From assembly GCA_030530485.1 (NCBI GenBank), contig JAUMUX010000002.1, positions 1 through 64,000 on the forward strand: 64,000 nucleotides of DNA. Reading direction: 5' to 3'. A program made the position numbers and the translations under genes. Every line of letters starts with the position of its first letter. The first letter of the stretch is position 1. Positions 1-7,854 of this stretch are shown here, piece by piece. Origin of the DNA: a bacterium. Lineage in GTDB: Bacteria; Patescibacteriota; Saccharimonadia; Saccharimonadales; Saccharimonadaceae. The notes below the pieces were generated by a model, which worked only from the letters and a program-made list of their open reading frames with translations, was not told where the DNA came from and did no database searches.

Positions 1-352
1 CAGCTAAATAAAATCCGCCGCCAATCGCCAAAATATCCATCAAAAACTCATTTTTGAAATTTAGTTTTCGAAGTTCTTCGCTGGTAACGGCACGAATTAT
101 CGCGTTTCGAATGTCCAGATTGCGAATATCACGAAAAATTTCGCAGATTTCAAAGCTTGTATGATTTTGTCTTCTGTAAAAATCAATTCCGTCATCAGAA
201 TAAGTCCAAATTTTGCGCGAAAAAACCAAATCATAGCCCTTCTTCTCACCAAATTGGGGTTTCAAAATTCGCAAAGCTTGCTTGTAGCTTGACTGCAATT
301 TTTTACGAAAAATTTTGTTATATTTGAACTTTCCCAAGATTATTTTTCGCAT
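1..352 (-). CDS. Unknown protein, N-terminal part (cut by window edge)
   Basis: The first 117 codons are visible; the gene runs off the left edge. It starts at ATG 352-350, inside the last codons of the upstream metallopeptidase-like gene (13-nt overlap), and the AAGGAG before it lies in that gene, so translation is probably coupled. The start of the protein is basic (MRKIILGKFKYNK). Further on there is a charged stretch with DLVFSRKIWTYSDDG, and the visible part ends in a Gly-rich hydrophobic segment (LAIGGGFYLA). I do not recognise the family and see no signal peptide. Being an open frame without stops, overlapping its neighbour by a few codons, makes it very likely a real gene. Confidence 0.6.
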   Translation of the reverse strand, partial: MRKIILGKFKYNKIFRKKLQSSYKQALRILKPQFGEKKGYDLVFSRKIWTYSDDGIDFYRRQNHTSFEICEIFRDIRNLDIRNAIIRAVTSEELRKLNFKNEFLMDILAIGGGFYLA

Positions 353-1023
353 TTTAAAATCTCCTTTTTAGCGAATTTTATAAACTCCATCGTTGGAATT
401 CGCACCGCTTCAATTGGCTTAATATTGTGAAATTTACAATATTCACCCACTAAAAAATCGCCAATTTTATAGCCCAAATTGTGCGGAAAATCTGGATTTT
501 CACCGTCAAAATTATACATCCAAGCGTTAAAATTGTAATCTTTTTTATTTTCACAAATCTCAATCGCTTCATTAAGCCTTTTTAAAATCATTTCTTTTTC
601 ATCGTTGTTAAAATATAAAGACCTACCCTTCCATTGTATACCAGTTTCATTTCTAATTTGCTTTTCAAAATTCAAAGCCAAACCCTCTGGAATTATATTA
701 GCCATTAGCCACAAATCTCTCTCGTAAAATCCTCTATAAACGTGATTTAGCTCATGAAAAACCAACCATACAAAGTCTGATTCTGTAAAGTTATCGTCAT
801 AGATTTGAATTTCCGCGCAATTCTCATCAAGATAACCAACACCCATCAATAATTCATTCTCCTTACCTGAAATAGATGGTTTTTTCTCATGAGCAAAATA
901 GATATCAACATCGCACATTTCTGGAAAGTATTTTTTAAAAAATAGTTTATATTTTTTAAAAAATCTCTTAACTTTTGCGCGTATTTCCAACTCTATATCT
1001 GGATTAAAAATTAAATTAAACAA
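340..1023 (-). CDS. Putative zinc metallopeptidase-like protein (HExxH)
   Basis: 227 residues. About 90 residues in, the sequence VFHELNHVYRGFYERD carries an HExxH zinc-binding motif, as in gluzincin/zincin-type peptidases and in the DUF2268-like group. It has no signal peptide or membrane segment, so it is probably cytoplasmic. It is followed with a 13-nt overlap by another unknown gene, suggesting a two-gene operon that works together. Upstream is a hairpin terminator at 1042-1060, so the pair has its own promoter. The third zinc ligand is not certain; Glu of YERD, eight residues past the motif, is a candidate. Calling it a protease is an inference from the motif only. Confidence 0.55.
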   Translation of the reverse strand: MFNLIFNPDIELEIRAKVKRFFKKYKLFFKKYFPEMCDVDIYFAHEKKPSISGKENELLMGVGYLDENCAEIQIYDDNFTESDFVWLVFHELNHVYRGFYERDLWLMANIIPEGLALNFEKQIRNETGIQWKGRSLYFNNDEKEMILKRLNEAIEICENKKDYNFNAWMYNFDGENPDFPHNLGYKIGDFLVGEYCKFHNIKPIEAVRIPTMEFIKFAKKEILKCEK

Positions 1024-1041
1024 CTTTTCTCCTTAAAATTT

Positions 1042-1060
1042 AAAAGGGGCTTTCGCCCCG
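1042..1060 (-). terminator. Terminator after the 27-aa peptide gene
   Basis: Stem GGGGC (1046-1050) pairs with GCCCC (1055-1059) around a 4-nt loop, and on the minus strand it runs into TTTT. It separates the small peptide gene from the metallopeptidase-like gene. Confidence 0.7.
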
Positions 1061-1110
1061 AGCATAGAAAGAATTTCAGCTTTCAAGTTTCTCTGTTTTA
1101 TACAGCTATT

Positions 1111-1194
1111 TTATTTTCCGCGATTTCCGTTGCGTGGTCCAGTTCCGCCGGAATTATCCTTAGGTCCTGTTCCTCCTGCTGTATTTTTAGACAT
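1111..1194 (-). CDS. 27-aa Gly/Asn-rich microprotein
   Basis: A short frame coding 27 residues with two GGTGP repeats and a basic end (GPRNGNRGK). It lies between a perfect promoter (TTGACA at 1344-1349, 17-bp spacer, TATAAT at 1321-1326, minus strand) and a terminator (1042-1060), leaving a leader of about 120 nt. The Shine-Dalgarno site is weak (GGAAGG about 13 nt before ATG), so translation is not certain and the transcript could instead be a non-coding RNA of about 270 nt. The C-terminus resembles that of the 91-aa protein at 15191-15466 (GRNGDRGAYK). No family recognised. The strong promoter implies abundant expression. Confidence 0.45.
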   Translation of the reverse strand: MSKNTAGGTGPKDNSGGTGPRNGNRGK

Positions 1195-1320
1195 AGCAAG
1201 CTACCAACCTTCCATAAAAATTCAAATGAACTCTGATAAACATGTAGCTTTCTGTGTTTTATTTCACAACAATACCAGAAAACTACGCCAAGCACCTATC
1301 AGTATTGCTTAGTTCTTTAT

Positions 1321-1349
1321 ATTATATTAAACAATAGCGGTAATGTCAA
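1321..1349 (-). promoter_or_regulatory. Consensus promoter of the 27-aa peptide gene
   Basis: Minus strand TTGACA (1344-1349), exactly 17 bp, TATAAT (1321-1326). Both boxes match the sigma-70 consensus. The predicted start is near 1314. Confidence 0.75.
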
Positions 1350-1369
1350 TGGGTTTTTGCTGAAAAATT

Positions 1370-1395
1370 AAAAAGCCCTCGAAGTTTCGAAAGCT
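1370..1395 (-). terminator. yebC terminator
   Basis: Hairpin AGCTTTCGAA / TTCGAGGGCT (1374-1395, with G-T pairs) followed on the minus strand by a T-run, 10 nt after the yebC stop codon. Confidence 0.6.
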
Positions 1396-1405
1396 TTTGG
1401 TTTGA

Positions 1406-2116
1406 TTAATCTAACTTGGCGTTGGTGTGCACGTTTACCACGTCATCAACGTCATCGAGCGCGTCCATCAGTTTTTCAACCTTCGCCCGCGTTTCGTCAT
1501 CGGTGATTTCAACTTCCATATTTGGCACATACTGAAGCTCGGCTTCTTTCACGCTCAAACCTTTTTCAAGCAAATTAGCGCGAACTTTCATCAAATCTTT
1601 TTGGTCGGTATAAACCACCATTTCGCCATCTTCTTCAACCGCATCCTCTGCGCCAGCATCCAGGATTTCAAGCAAAGCGTCTTCGCCAGTCGCCTCAACC
1701 AAAATCACACCTTTGCGCGCAAATTGAAACATCACACTTCCTGCGTCAGCGATTCGCCCGCCGTTCTTCACCAAAGCAGTTTTCACTTCGGGCAAAGTTC
1801 GGTTGCGGTTGTCAGTTGCGGTTTCGATAATCAAGCCAATTCCATTTGGACCATAGCCTTCGTAAACAATTTCTTCAAGTGTAGCGGCATTTTTGTCGGC
1901 TGCGCGAGCAATCGCACGTTCGATATTCGCATTCGGCATATTCACCGCGCGCGCTTTTTCAATCGCCAGCGCCAAACTTGGGTTCATATCTGGGTCGGCG
2001 CCGCCACGTGCCGCAATCGCGATTTGATTTCCGATTCGCGTAAAAATCGCGCCTCGTTTCGCATCATTTACGCCTTTCTGTCGTTTAATTTTTGACCATT
2101 TATTATGACCAGCCAT
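1406..2116 (-). CDS. yebC: YebC/PmpR-family (TACO1-like) regulator
   Basis: 236 residues, the usual family length. It begins with the family signature MAGHNKWSKIKRQKG, followed by the conserved GGADPDMNP and the YEGYGPNGIG region near residue 85. The C-terminal half has the acidic domain (EDAVEEDGE) typical of the fold. Members act as transcription regulators or as translation factors that relieve stalling at proline-rich stretches. RBS AAAGGAG lies 4 nt before ATG. Promoter: TTGCTA (2179-2184), 17 bp, TACAAT (2156-2161), with an upstream TG. It is transcribed alone, ending at the hairpin at 1374-1395. Confidence 0.95.
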   Translation of the reverse strand: MAGHNKWSKIKRQKGVNDAKRGAIFTRIGNQIAIAARGGADPDMNPSLALAIEKARAVNMPNANIERAIARAADKNAATLEEIVYEGYGPNGIGLIIETATDNRNRTLPEVKTALVKNGGRIADAGSVMFQFARKGVILVEATGEDALLEILDAGAEDAVEEDGEMVVYTDQKDLMKVRANLLEKGLSVKEAELQYVPNMEVEITDDETRAKVEKLMDALDDVDDVVNVHTNAKLD

Positions 2117-2155
2117 AATTCTCCTTTTTAGGTTTCAATCTGTAATTCTAAAAAT

Positions 2156-2184
2156 ATTGTAGCATTTTTTTATAAAATTAGCAA
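2156..2184 (-). promoter_or_regulatory. yebC promoter
   Basis: Minus strand TTGCTA, 17-bp spacer, TG-C-TACAAT (extended -10). The start site would be near 2149, giving a leader of about 30 nt that contains the AAAGGAG site. Confidence 0.6.
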
Positions 2185-2257
2185 ATTAAACCGAACCCTT
2201 AGTAGACTCGTTTTGGATTTTACCCGAATAAAATGATGACTGCGGGTTTACGGTGTT

Positions 2258-2286
2258 TTGACTTTTGTGTTCAGGTGTGTTAAAAT
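2258..2286 (+). promoter_or_regulatory. Promoter of small RNA
   Basis: TTGACT (2258-2263), exactly 17 bp, TAAAAT (2281-2286). It points rightwards into a stretch without any plausible reading frame, ending at a terminator at 2377-2409. Confidence 0.7.
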
Positions 2287-2292
2287 AGCGAT

Positions 2293-2406
2293 GAACTGTT
2301 ATAAATCGACAGTTCAAATAGGTTAGTGTAAAGTTTAATAATCCTTCTAAGTGTGGATTTTAAACATTTACGTTTTGCGTCAACTGTCATTGGTTGGCGC
2401 TTTTTC
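2293..2406 (+). ncRNA. Structured small RNA, about 115 nt, unknown class
   Basis: The RNA is bounded by the promoter at 2258-2286 and an intrinsic terminator. Three hairpins can be drawn. First, GAACTGT (2293-2299) with ACAGTTC (2309-2315). Second, a long stem where GTAAA-GTTTAA (2328-2338) and ATCC (2341-2344) pair with GGAT (2355-2358), TTAAAC (2360-2365) and TTTAC (2367-2371). Third, GCGTCAAC (2377-2384) with GTTGGCGC (2393-2400), one G-T pair, followed by TTTTT. The single-stranded link 2316-2327 contains AAATAGGTTAGT. It lacks the GGAA apical loop of SRP RNA, the large bubble of 6S RNA, and tRNA-like ends of tmRNA. It lies convergent with lepA and divergent from yebC. Confidence 0.7.
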
Positions 2407-2409
2407 TTT
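2377..2409 (+). terminator. Terminator of small RNA
   Basis: An 8-bp stem (2377-2384 with 2393-2400) with an 8-nt loop, followed by TTTTTCTTT. Confidence 0.75.
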
Positions 2410-2432
2410 AGAAAAAATCAGGCAAAAGAAAA

Positions 2433-2454
2433 AAGAGGCTTTCGAAAACCTCTT
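2433..2454 (-). terminator. lepA operon terminator
   Basis: Stem AAGAGG/CCTCTT closing a loop containing TTTCGAAA, with a T-rich tract after it on the minus strand. It starts directly behind the stop codon of the lepA C-terminal cistron and faces the small-RNA terminator. Confidence 0.75.
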
Positions 2455-3681
2455 TTAGTCTCGCTTCAGCATTACCGTGAAAGCTTCGCTCGGAATTTCC
2501 ACATTGCCAAATTTTTTCATTCGCTTTTTACCGCGTTTCTGTTTAGCGAGGAGCTTTTTCTTGCGTGAAACGTCGCCACCGTAAAGATAGCCGGTTACAT
2601 CTTTACGATAAGCCGAAATATTCTCGCGCGCGATGAACTTTCCGCCAATCGCTGCCTGAATCGCCACCTGAAAATTCTGCCGCGGAATCACTTCTTTCAA
2701 TTTTGCCGTAATTTCGCGCCCCATTCGCACGCTCTCCGAACGGTGGCACATCACCGAAAGCGCATCCACCATTTCGCCCGCAACATAAAAATCCACGCGC
2801 ACCAAATCTTCTGCCAGATAATCCCAAAGTTCATAGTTAAACGAACCGTAGCCAGAAGTCACGCTTTTTAGCTGGTCGTAAAAATCAGTTAGCAGGTTCG
2901 CCAGCGGCGCTTCGAAAGAAATCAAAACGCGCTCGTCGATATAACTCAAATTTTTCTGCAAACCCCTTTTCGAAACAATCAGCTGAATCACCGCCCCGAC
3001 AAATTCTTGCGGAACCACAATTTCGCCTTTAATCCACGGCTCGCGGATTTCAGCAATTTTAGTTTGGTCAGGCAAATCCGCCGCACTTTTAATATCCAAT
3101 TCTTCACCAGTAGTCAAAAAAACGTGATAATCGGTTGAAGGATTGGTAATCACCAAATCTAAATCATATTCGCGCTCCAAACGCTCGCGCACAATATCCA
3201 TATGCAGAAGCCCGAGGAAGCCAATCCGCACGCCAAAACCTAAAACGGGCGAATTTTCTGGCTCGAATTGAAGTGCCGAATCACTCAAACTCAGCTTTTC
3301 GACCGCATCTTTCAAATCCTGATAATCCTCGTTCGAAACAGGGAAAAATCCCGCATAAACAAACGGCTGAACTTCCTTGTAGCCCGGCAAAGGCTCCGTG
3401 GCGGGAGTTTTCGCCAACGTGACGGTATCGCCAACTTTCGCCTCGCGCGTGGTTTTTAAATTGGTCACGATATAGCCGATTTCGCCTGCACTCATTTTTT
3501 CGAAAGAAGTCATTTTGGGCTGAAGTTTACCAATTTCGAGCGCCAAGCCTTTCGAATCTGTCGCCATCATTTTAATTTCATCGCCTTTTTTTAGTTCGCC
3601 CGAAAAAATCCGCACATATAAAATCACGCCGCGGTAATCGTCATAATAACTATCAAAAATCAAAGCTTTTAGCGGCTTCAT
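2455..3681 (-). CDS. lepA: Elongation factor 4 (LepA), C-terminal part as separate cistron
   Basis: 408 residues covering LepA from domain 2 to the end: PLKALIFDS at the start, the translation-factor beta-barrel, EF-G-like domains III and V (VLGFGVRIGFLGLLHMDIV), and the LepA-specific C-terminal domain with the conserved GGDVSRKKKLLAKQKRGKKRMK stretch (22 residues at about 370-391, basic). There is no GTPase domain: that is encoded by the gene directly upstream, in the same frame, separated by a single TAA. The start ATG (3681-3679) follows that TAA at once and has an ideal AAAGGAGG five nt before TTTAA-ATG spacing. LepA back-translocates or remodels ribosomes. The two proteins together are 591 residues, close to a normal LepA of about 600. 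Confidence 0.85.
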   Translation of the reverse strand: MKPLKALIFDSYYDDYRGVILYVRIFSGELKKGDEIKMMATDSKGLALEIGKLQPKMTSFEKMSAGEIGYIVTNLKTTREAKVGDTVTLAKTPATEPLPGYKEVQPFVYAGFFPVSNEDYQDLKDAVEKLSLSDSALQFEPENSPVLGFGVRIGFLGLLHMDIVRERLEREYDLDLVITNPSTDYHVFLTTGEELDIKSAADLPDQTKIAEIREPWIKGEIVVPQEFVGAVIQLIVSKRGLQKNLSYIDERVLISFEAPLANLLTDFYDQLKSVTSGYGSFNYELWDYLAEDLVRVDFYVAGEMVDALSVMCHRSESVRMGREITAKLKEVIPRQNFQVAIQAAIGGKFIARENISAYRKDVTGYLYGGDVSRKKKLLAKQKRGKKRMKKFGNVEIPSEAFTVMLKRD

Positions 3682-4233
3682 TTAAACCTCCTTTGGCGCA
3701 GGAATTCGCGCTACCACCGCATCTAAAACCTGCTCCACATTCATACCCGTTTTGGCAGAAATGCCGATAATTTCGCTTTCGTCGCAACCCAAAAGATTGA
3801 TAACTTGCTTCGAAACGCGCGGAATATCCGCCGCGGGCAAATCGACCTTATTTAAAACTGGAATGATTCGCAAATCCTGCTCCATTGCCAAATAAACATT
3901 GGCGAGCGTTTGCGCCTGAATGCCCTGCGAAGCGTCGACCACCAAAATCGCCCCTTCACAAGCTTGCAACGAACGCGAAACTTCATAAGAAAAATCCACG
4001 TGCCCTGGCGTATCAATCAAATTTAGCTCAACGCCTTGCCAATTCATCGTCACTGGTGCGAGCTTAATCGTAATGCCTTTTTCGCGCTCCAAATCCATCG
4101 AATCCAAAAGTTGCGACTTCATATCGCGCCGCTGCACCGTCCCCGTAATTTCCATCATACGGTCGGCCAAAGTTGATTTTCCGTGGTCGATATGCGCAAT
4201 AATACAAAAATTTCTAATCTTTTCTAAATCCAT
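3682..4233 (-). CDS. lepA: Elongation factor 4 (LepA), GTPase domain as separate cistron
   Basis: 183 residues forming just the G domain: G1 AHIDHGKST, switch region [10 protein letters not shown]3 DTPGHVDF, G4 [10 protein letters not shown]5 GISAKTG. It stops at RIPAPKEV, exactly where intact LepA passes into domain 2 (…IPxPxGDPxxPLxAL). The start at 4233 was chosen over an upstream ATG at 4272 because [21 protein letters not shown] matches the family and because a promoter (TTGCGA 4267-4272, 17 bp, TATAAT 4244-4249) would start transcription about 4 nt before this ATG, giving a nearly leaderless mRNA. The stop codon TAA is not a reassigned codon in any known bacterial code. Confidence 0.85.
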   Translation of the reverse strand: MDLEKIRNFCIIAHIDHGKSTLADRMMEITGTVQRRDMKSQLLDSMDLEREKGITIKLAPVTMNWQGVELNLIDTPGHVDFSYEVSRSLQACEGAILVVDASQGIQAQTLANVYLAMEQDLRIIPVLNKVDLPAADIPRVSKQVINLLGCDESEIIGISAKTGMNVEQVLDAVVARIPAPKEV

Positions 4234-4243
4234 ACTACTGTAA

Positions 4244-4272
4244 ATTATACCAAGAAAATGCCTTTGTCGCAA
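4244..4272 (-). promoter_or_regulatory. lepA promoter, near-leaderless
   Basis: Minus strand TTGCGA, 17-bp spacer, TATAAT; the ATG follows 10 nt after the -10 box, so the leader is about 3-4 nt and has no room for a Shine-Dalgarno site. Confidence 0.7.
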
Positions 4273-4317
4273 TGGTCGGTTTTCGAAAAGCCCAAAAGTT
4301 ATTTCGAATTCGAATTA

Positions 4318-5937
4318 TTAGCGAAAAAGAATTTTGTTGATTTGCTTTAAAATTGGCTCGACTTCGGGGATTTTTAGCATTTTCGCTGAAGCAAGATAAG
4401 TGATGCTGGCGCCAGCAACCATAATACAAAACTTCGGGAAGACCGAGAAAAAGCGAGCGTCAGTGCTGAGTAGCGGCATCATCGAAATCAAAACATAGCA
4501 AACCAAACTGGTGATAATCGAAGCAAAAAACATTTTCGAAAGCCCACTTAGCATTTCGCCATCGAATAGTTTGTCTACGCGCTTACTCATCAACGCCAAC
4601 AAAATAACGATTTCAAGCACTGCACCAATCACTTGCGCCCAAGCAAGACCAAACGGCCCAAGATTGAAAACCAAGCTAAACACAATCGCCAGTAGAATAT
4701 TCAAGCCAATCGCGATTAAAGAAACTCGCAGCGGCGTTTTAGTGTCTTCCATCGCATAAAAACCACGCGCGGCAATATGGTAAAGCGAGCGGCAAAAAAT
4801 AGAAATCACCAGCACGCCCAGCAACCCCGCCATCAAGCCATCGCCACCATTTTTGATGAAGCTCACCACATATCCGCGGAAGAAAAAGAACATAATCACC
4901 ACTGGCAAGCTTAAGAAAATAATCGTGCGCAACGCCCTTTGAATATCTTTTCGAAAAAGGTCTTTTCGACCAGAAGCCAGCCGCTCAGTGAGATTCGGGA
5001 AAAAAGCGGTTGAAATCGCCACGCCAATCAAATTGACTGGCATATTGTGAAGTGTCAACCCTTGCTGATAAGTTCGCACCACACCGGCGCCCATTCGACT
5101 CGCCATATTAGTTTCGACAATCGAATTTACATAGTCCAAGCCTTGGTCCATCGAACGCGTCGGCAGCATCCTCATTACTTGCAAAAAACCTTTATTCTTC
5201 CAATAAATTTTGAATTGATAATCCACGCCAACACCAATCAACCCAATTACCGCAATCAAAAATTGCAGCACAGAACCAAACGCCACGCCCAGCGCAACGC
5301 CCATAATTCCGCCTTCGAAAATCTCAATACCAAAAATTCGAATACCGCCCGTAAAGAAAACCGTTCCGATAATAATTCCAATATTATAAACTGCTGGCGC
5401 GAGCGCCGAAAAAGTAAAGCGGCCAATCGCCTGCTGAATGCTGGTGATAACGGTGGTAATCGCAAATAAAAATGGGTTAATTGCAATCACACGCATCATC
5501 GAAACCGCCAAAGCTCGCGAAGCCTCGCTCAAACCTGGGCCTACCACATATTGAACCAACGGCTCAGCAAAAATAATAATCAAAACTGAAGTAATTAACG
5601 TAATTAGCGCTAATAAATTCAAAACGCTGGTGCTTAATTGCCAAGCTGATTTTTTGTTATTTTTAGCCATTCTTTGGTTGAATACAGGAATAAACGTCAC
5701 GCTCAACGCACCAGAAACCAAAATCATAAACATAAAATCAGGGATAGTGAACGCCACAGTGTAGGCATCAATTCCTGTTGGGTATGAATCAAGATAGTAG
5801 GAGTTCAAAAGGCGGTCGCGCAAAAAGCCCAGTAAGCTTGAAAGCAAAGTGGAACTCGCCAAGATGACGGCCGCAAATTGGACCGTCAATCTTGTATTCG
5901 CTTTTGAAACGATATTTCTAATTCTGCGCTTAAACAT
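4318..5937 (-). CDS. murJ: Lipid II flippase MurJ (MviN)
   Basis: 539 residues with about 14 membrane segments, the size and topology of MurJ, which flips lipid II across the membrane for peptidoglycan synthesis. Family landmarks visible are LLGFLRDRLL near the N-terminus, SGALSVTFIPVFN in the second helix pair, and RGFYAMEDTKTPL in the second half. Its start codon overlaps the ftsH stop by one base (TAATG), so it is translationally coupled to ftsH. The last residues LKQINKILFR end before lepA, which has its own promoter. The mix of a wall flippase with a protease in one operon suggests a general envelope-housekeeping transcript. Confidence 0.93.
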   Translation of the reverse strand: MFKRRIRNIVSKANTRLTVQFAAVILASSTLLSSLLGFLRDRLLNSYYLDSYPTGIDAYTVAFTIPDFMFMILVSGALSVTFIPVFNQRMAKNNKKSAWQLSTSVLNLLALITLITSVLIIIFAEPLVQYVVGPGLSEASRALAVSMMRVIAINPFLFAITTVITSIQQAIGRFTFSALAPAVYNIGIIIGTVFFTGGIRIFGIEIFEGGIMGVALGVAFGSVLQFLIAVIGLIGVGVDYQFKIYWKNKGFLQVMRMLPTRSMDQGLDYVNSIVETNMASRMGAGVVRTYQQGLTLHNMPVNLIGVAISTAFFPNLTERLASGRKDLFRKDIQRALRTIIFLSLPVVIMFFFFRGYVVSFIKNGGDGLMAGLLGVLVISIFCRSLYHIAARGFYAMEDTKTPLRVSLIAIGLNILLAIVFSLVFNLGPFGLAWAQVIGAVLEIVILLALMSKRVDKLFDGEMLSGLSKMFFASIITSLVCYVLISMMPLLSTDARFFSVFPKFCIMVAGASITYLASAKMLKIPEVEPILKQINKILFR

Positions 5938-7787
5938 TACTTATGAAGTTTCGCCTCTTTAGGCAATTTAGCATTTTTTAGAATTTCTTTAACTTCAGCT
6001 TCGTCGATAGTTTCTTTTTCGAGCAAAGCGTTGGTTAATTCTTCAAGCGGTTTTTTATTCGCTTTCAAAATCAATTCAGCGCGCAAGGAAGCTTCTTTAA
6101 TCAGCGCCGCAACTTCAGCGTCAATTTTTTCAGCAGTTTTTTCCGAGAAAGGTCGCTCGCGAGTCATACGGTCGAAGAACATTCCACCTTCTTCTTCGTG
6201 GAAGACTTGGTCGCGAAGTTCAACACCCATACCGTAGTCGCTAATCATCGAGCGAGCGATGTTTGTTGCGCTTCGAAGGTCGCTCGAAGCACCTGTCGAA
6301 ATTCCATTTTCGCCATAAATCAACATTTCAGCTTGACGTCCGCCCATTGCGCGCGCAAGAATATCTTTGTATTCGAAAATATTCGTGTAAGATTTATCTT
6401 CTGGCGGCAAGAACCAAGTTACGCCACCAGTTCGTCCGCGCGGAATGATAGTCACTTTGTGAACCGGGTCGGAATCTGGCAAAACGTGCCCAACCACCGC
6501 GTGACCAGCTTCGTGCCAAGCCGTCGTTTCGCGGTCGAGGTCGCTCATTACTTTCGATTTTCGTTCTGGACCAATCGCCACCTTTTCGAAAGCTTCAGTC
6601 AAATCTTTATTCGTAATTTTTTCACGACCATTTCGTGCCGCCAAAATCGCCGCTTCGTTGGCCATATTTGCAAGGTCAGCACCAGCCGAACCAGCCGTTT
6701 TCTTAGCTAATGAATTAAGGTCGAGATTTTCGACAGCTGGCTTATTCTTGAAATGAACCTTCAAAATTGCCAAACGGTCTTTACGCTCAGGCAACGAGAT
6801 TTCCACGCGACGGTCGAATCGGCCAGGTCGCAAAAGCGCTGGGTCAAGCACATCAGCGCGGTTGGTTGCCGCCAACACAATCACACCCGTATCTTTTTCG
6901 AAACCGTCCATTTCCACCAAAATCTGGTTCAAAGTTTGCTCGCGCTCGTCGTGTCCGCCGCCCATTCCCGAGCCACGTTTTCGACCAACCGCATCAATTT
7001 CATCAATAAAGATAATCGCAGGCGCGTTCTTTTTAGCTTTCGAAAAGAGGTCACGCACACGCGATGCACCCACGCCAACAAACATTTCCATAAATTCTGA
7101 ACCTGAAATCGAGAAAAACGGCACCTTCGCCTCGCCCGCAACCGCGCGCGCCAACATTGTTTTACCCGTTCCTGGATTTCCAACCATCAAAACGCCACTT
7201 GGGATTTTTGCGCCCATTTTTTGGTATTTTTTAGGGTCTTTCAAGAAATCCACTACTTCATACAAATCTTGCTTGGCGTTTTCGTTGCCCGCAATATCTT
7301 CGAATTTAACCTTCTTTTTATCTTCGCCATAAAGTTTAGCGCGTGATTTGCCAAAGCTCATCGCTTGCGAATTTTGCCCGTTCGCTTGGCGCATCATAAA
7401 CATAAAGAAAGCGATAATTGCAATAGTTGGCACAAAAATAATTGCCAAATTCCAAAATACTTCGCCAGAATTATCCGCTTCAACAATCTCCACGGTGGTG
7501 GCGCCTTGTTTCAAACCTTGCTCGTAAATCGTGCCGTTTTCTTTGGTCGATTCTTGGGTTGGTCGCTCTTCGTTCTTTGGCGTTACGCGCACATTATTGC
7601 CTTGAATTTCGAGCTTTTTGATTTCGCCGTTATTCGCACGCGAAATCACATTCGAAATCTCCACTTTTTCGAGCCTTCGATTCAATAATCCCGTGCTATA
7701 AACCATCAAAATCGCTAAAACGCCAAAAATAATCCAAAAAACGATATTTCCAGCCAGCTTTCCTAAATTATTTTTTCCTTTATTCAT
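5937..7787 (-). CDS. ftsH: ATP-dependent zinc metalloprotease FtsH
   Basis: 616 residues. Two N-terminal membrane helices (about 10-30 and 110-132) flank a short external domain. Then come the AAA module with Walker A GNPGTGKT, Walker [12 protein letters not shown] and the second region of homology [19 protein letters not shown], and the M41 peptidase with HEAGH. It degrades membrane and short-lived cytoplasmic proteins as a hexamer. I chose ATG 7787 because AAAGGATAGG lies directly before it; an upstream in-frame ATG at 7832 would add 15 residues. It sits between tilS and murJ, echoing the tilS-ftsH neighbourhood of Firmicutes. Confidence 0.96.
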   Translation of the reverse strand: MNKGKNNLGKLAGNIVFWIIFGVLAILMVYSTGLLNRRLEKVEISNVISRANNGEIKKLEIQGNNVRVTPKNEERPTQESTKENGTIYEQGLKQGATTVEIVEADNSGEVFWNLAIIFVPTIAIIAFFMFMMRQANGQNSQAMSFGKSRAKLYGEDKKKVKFEDIAGNENAKQDLYEVVDFLKDPKKYQKMGAKIPSGVLMVGNPGTGKTMLARAVAGEAKVPFFSISGSEFMEMFVGVGASRVRDLFSKAKKNAPAIIFIDEIDAVGRKRGSGMGGGHDEREQTLNQILVEMDGFEKDTGVIVLAATNRADVLDPALLRPGRFDRRVEISLPERKDRLAILKVHFKNKPAVENLDLNSLAKKTAGSAGADLANMANEAAILAARNGREKITNKDLTEAFEKVAIGPERKSKVMSDLDRETTAWHEAGHAVVGHVLPDSDPVHKVTIIPRGRTGGVTWFLPPEDKSYTNIFEYKDILARAMGGRQAEMLIYGENGISTGASSDLRSATNIARSMISDYGMGVELRDQVFHEEEGGMFFDRMTRERPFSEKTAEKIDAEVAALIKEASLRAELILKANKKPLEELTNALLEKETIDEAEVKEILKNAKLPKEAKLHK

Positions 7788-7854
7788 CCTATCCTTTCTT
7801 TTCTGCCATTCAGTCTTATTTAATTTTAACATTTTTTTGCAGGGTTTTCAAATA

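Noticed and set aside
1098-1295. 65-codon minus-strand frame over the small peptide gene
   Set aside because: It has no ribosome site and no sensible composition; the 27-aa frame has terminator, promoter and repeat structure on its side.
1427-2095. Long open frames opposite yebC, ftsH, uvrA, rmlA and other genes
   Set aside because: They are antisense shadows of recognisable genes, have no ribosome sites and give compositions unlike real proteins.
2293-2406. SRP RNA, 6S RNA or tmRNA as identity of the small RNA
   Set aside because: No GGAA apical loop with the SRP consensus, no long rod with a central bubble, and no tRNA-like ends or CCA.
3679-3684. The lepA stop as stop-codon recoding or read-through
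   Set aside because: It is TAA, which no known bacterial code reassigns, TGA works as an ordinary stop elsewhere, and a perfect ribosome site precedes the next ATG.
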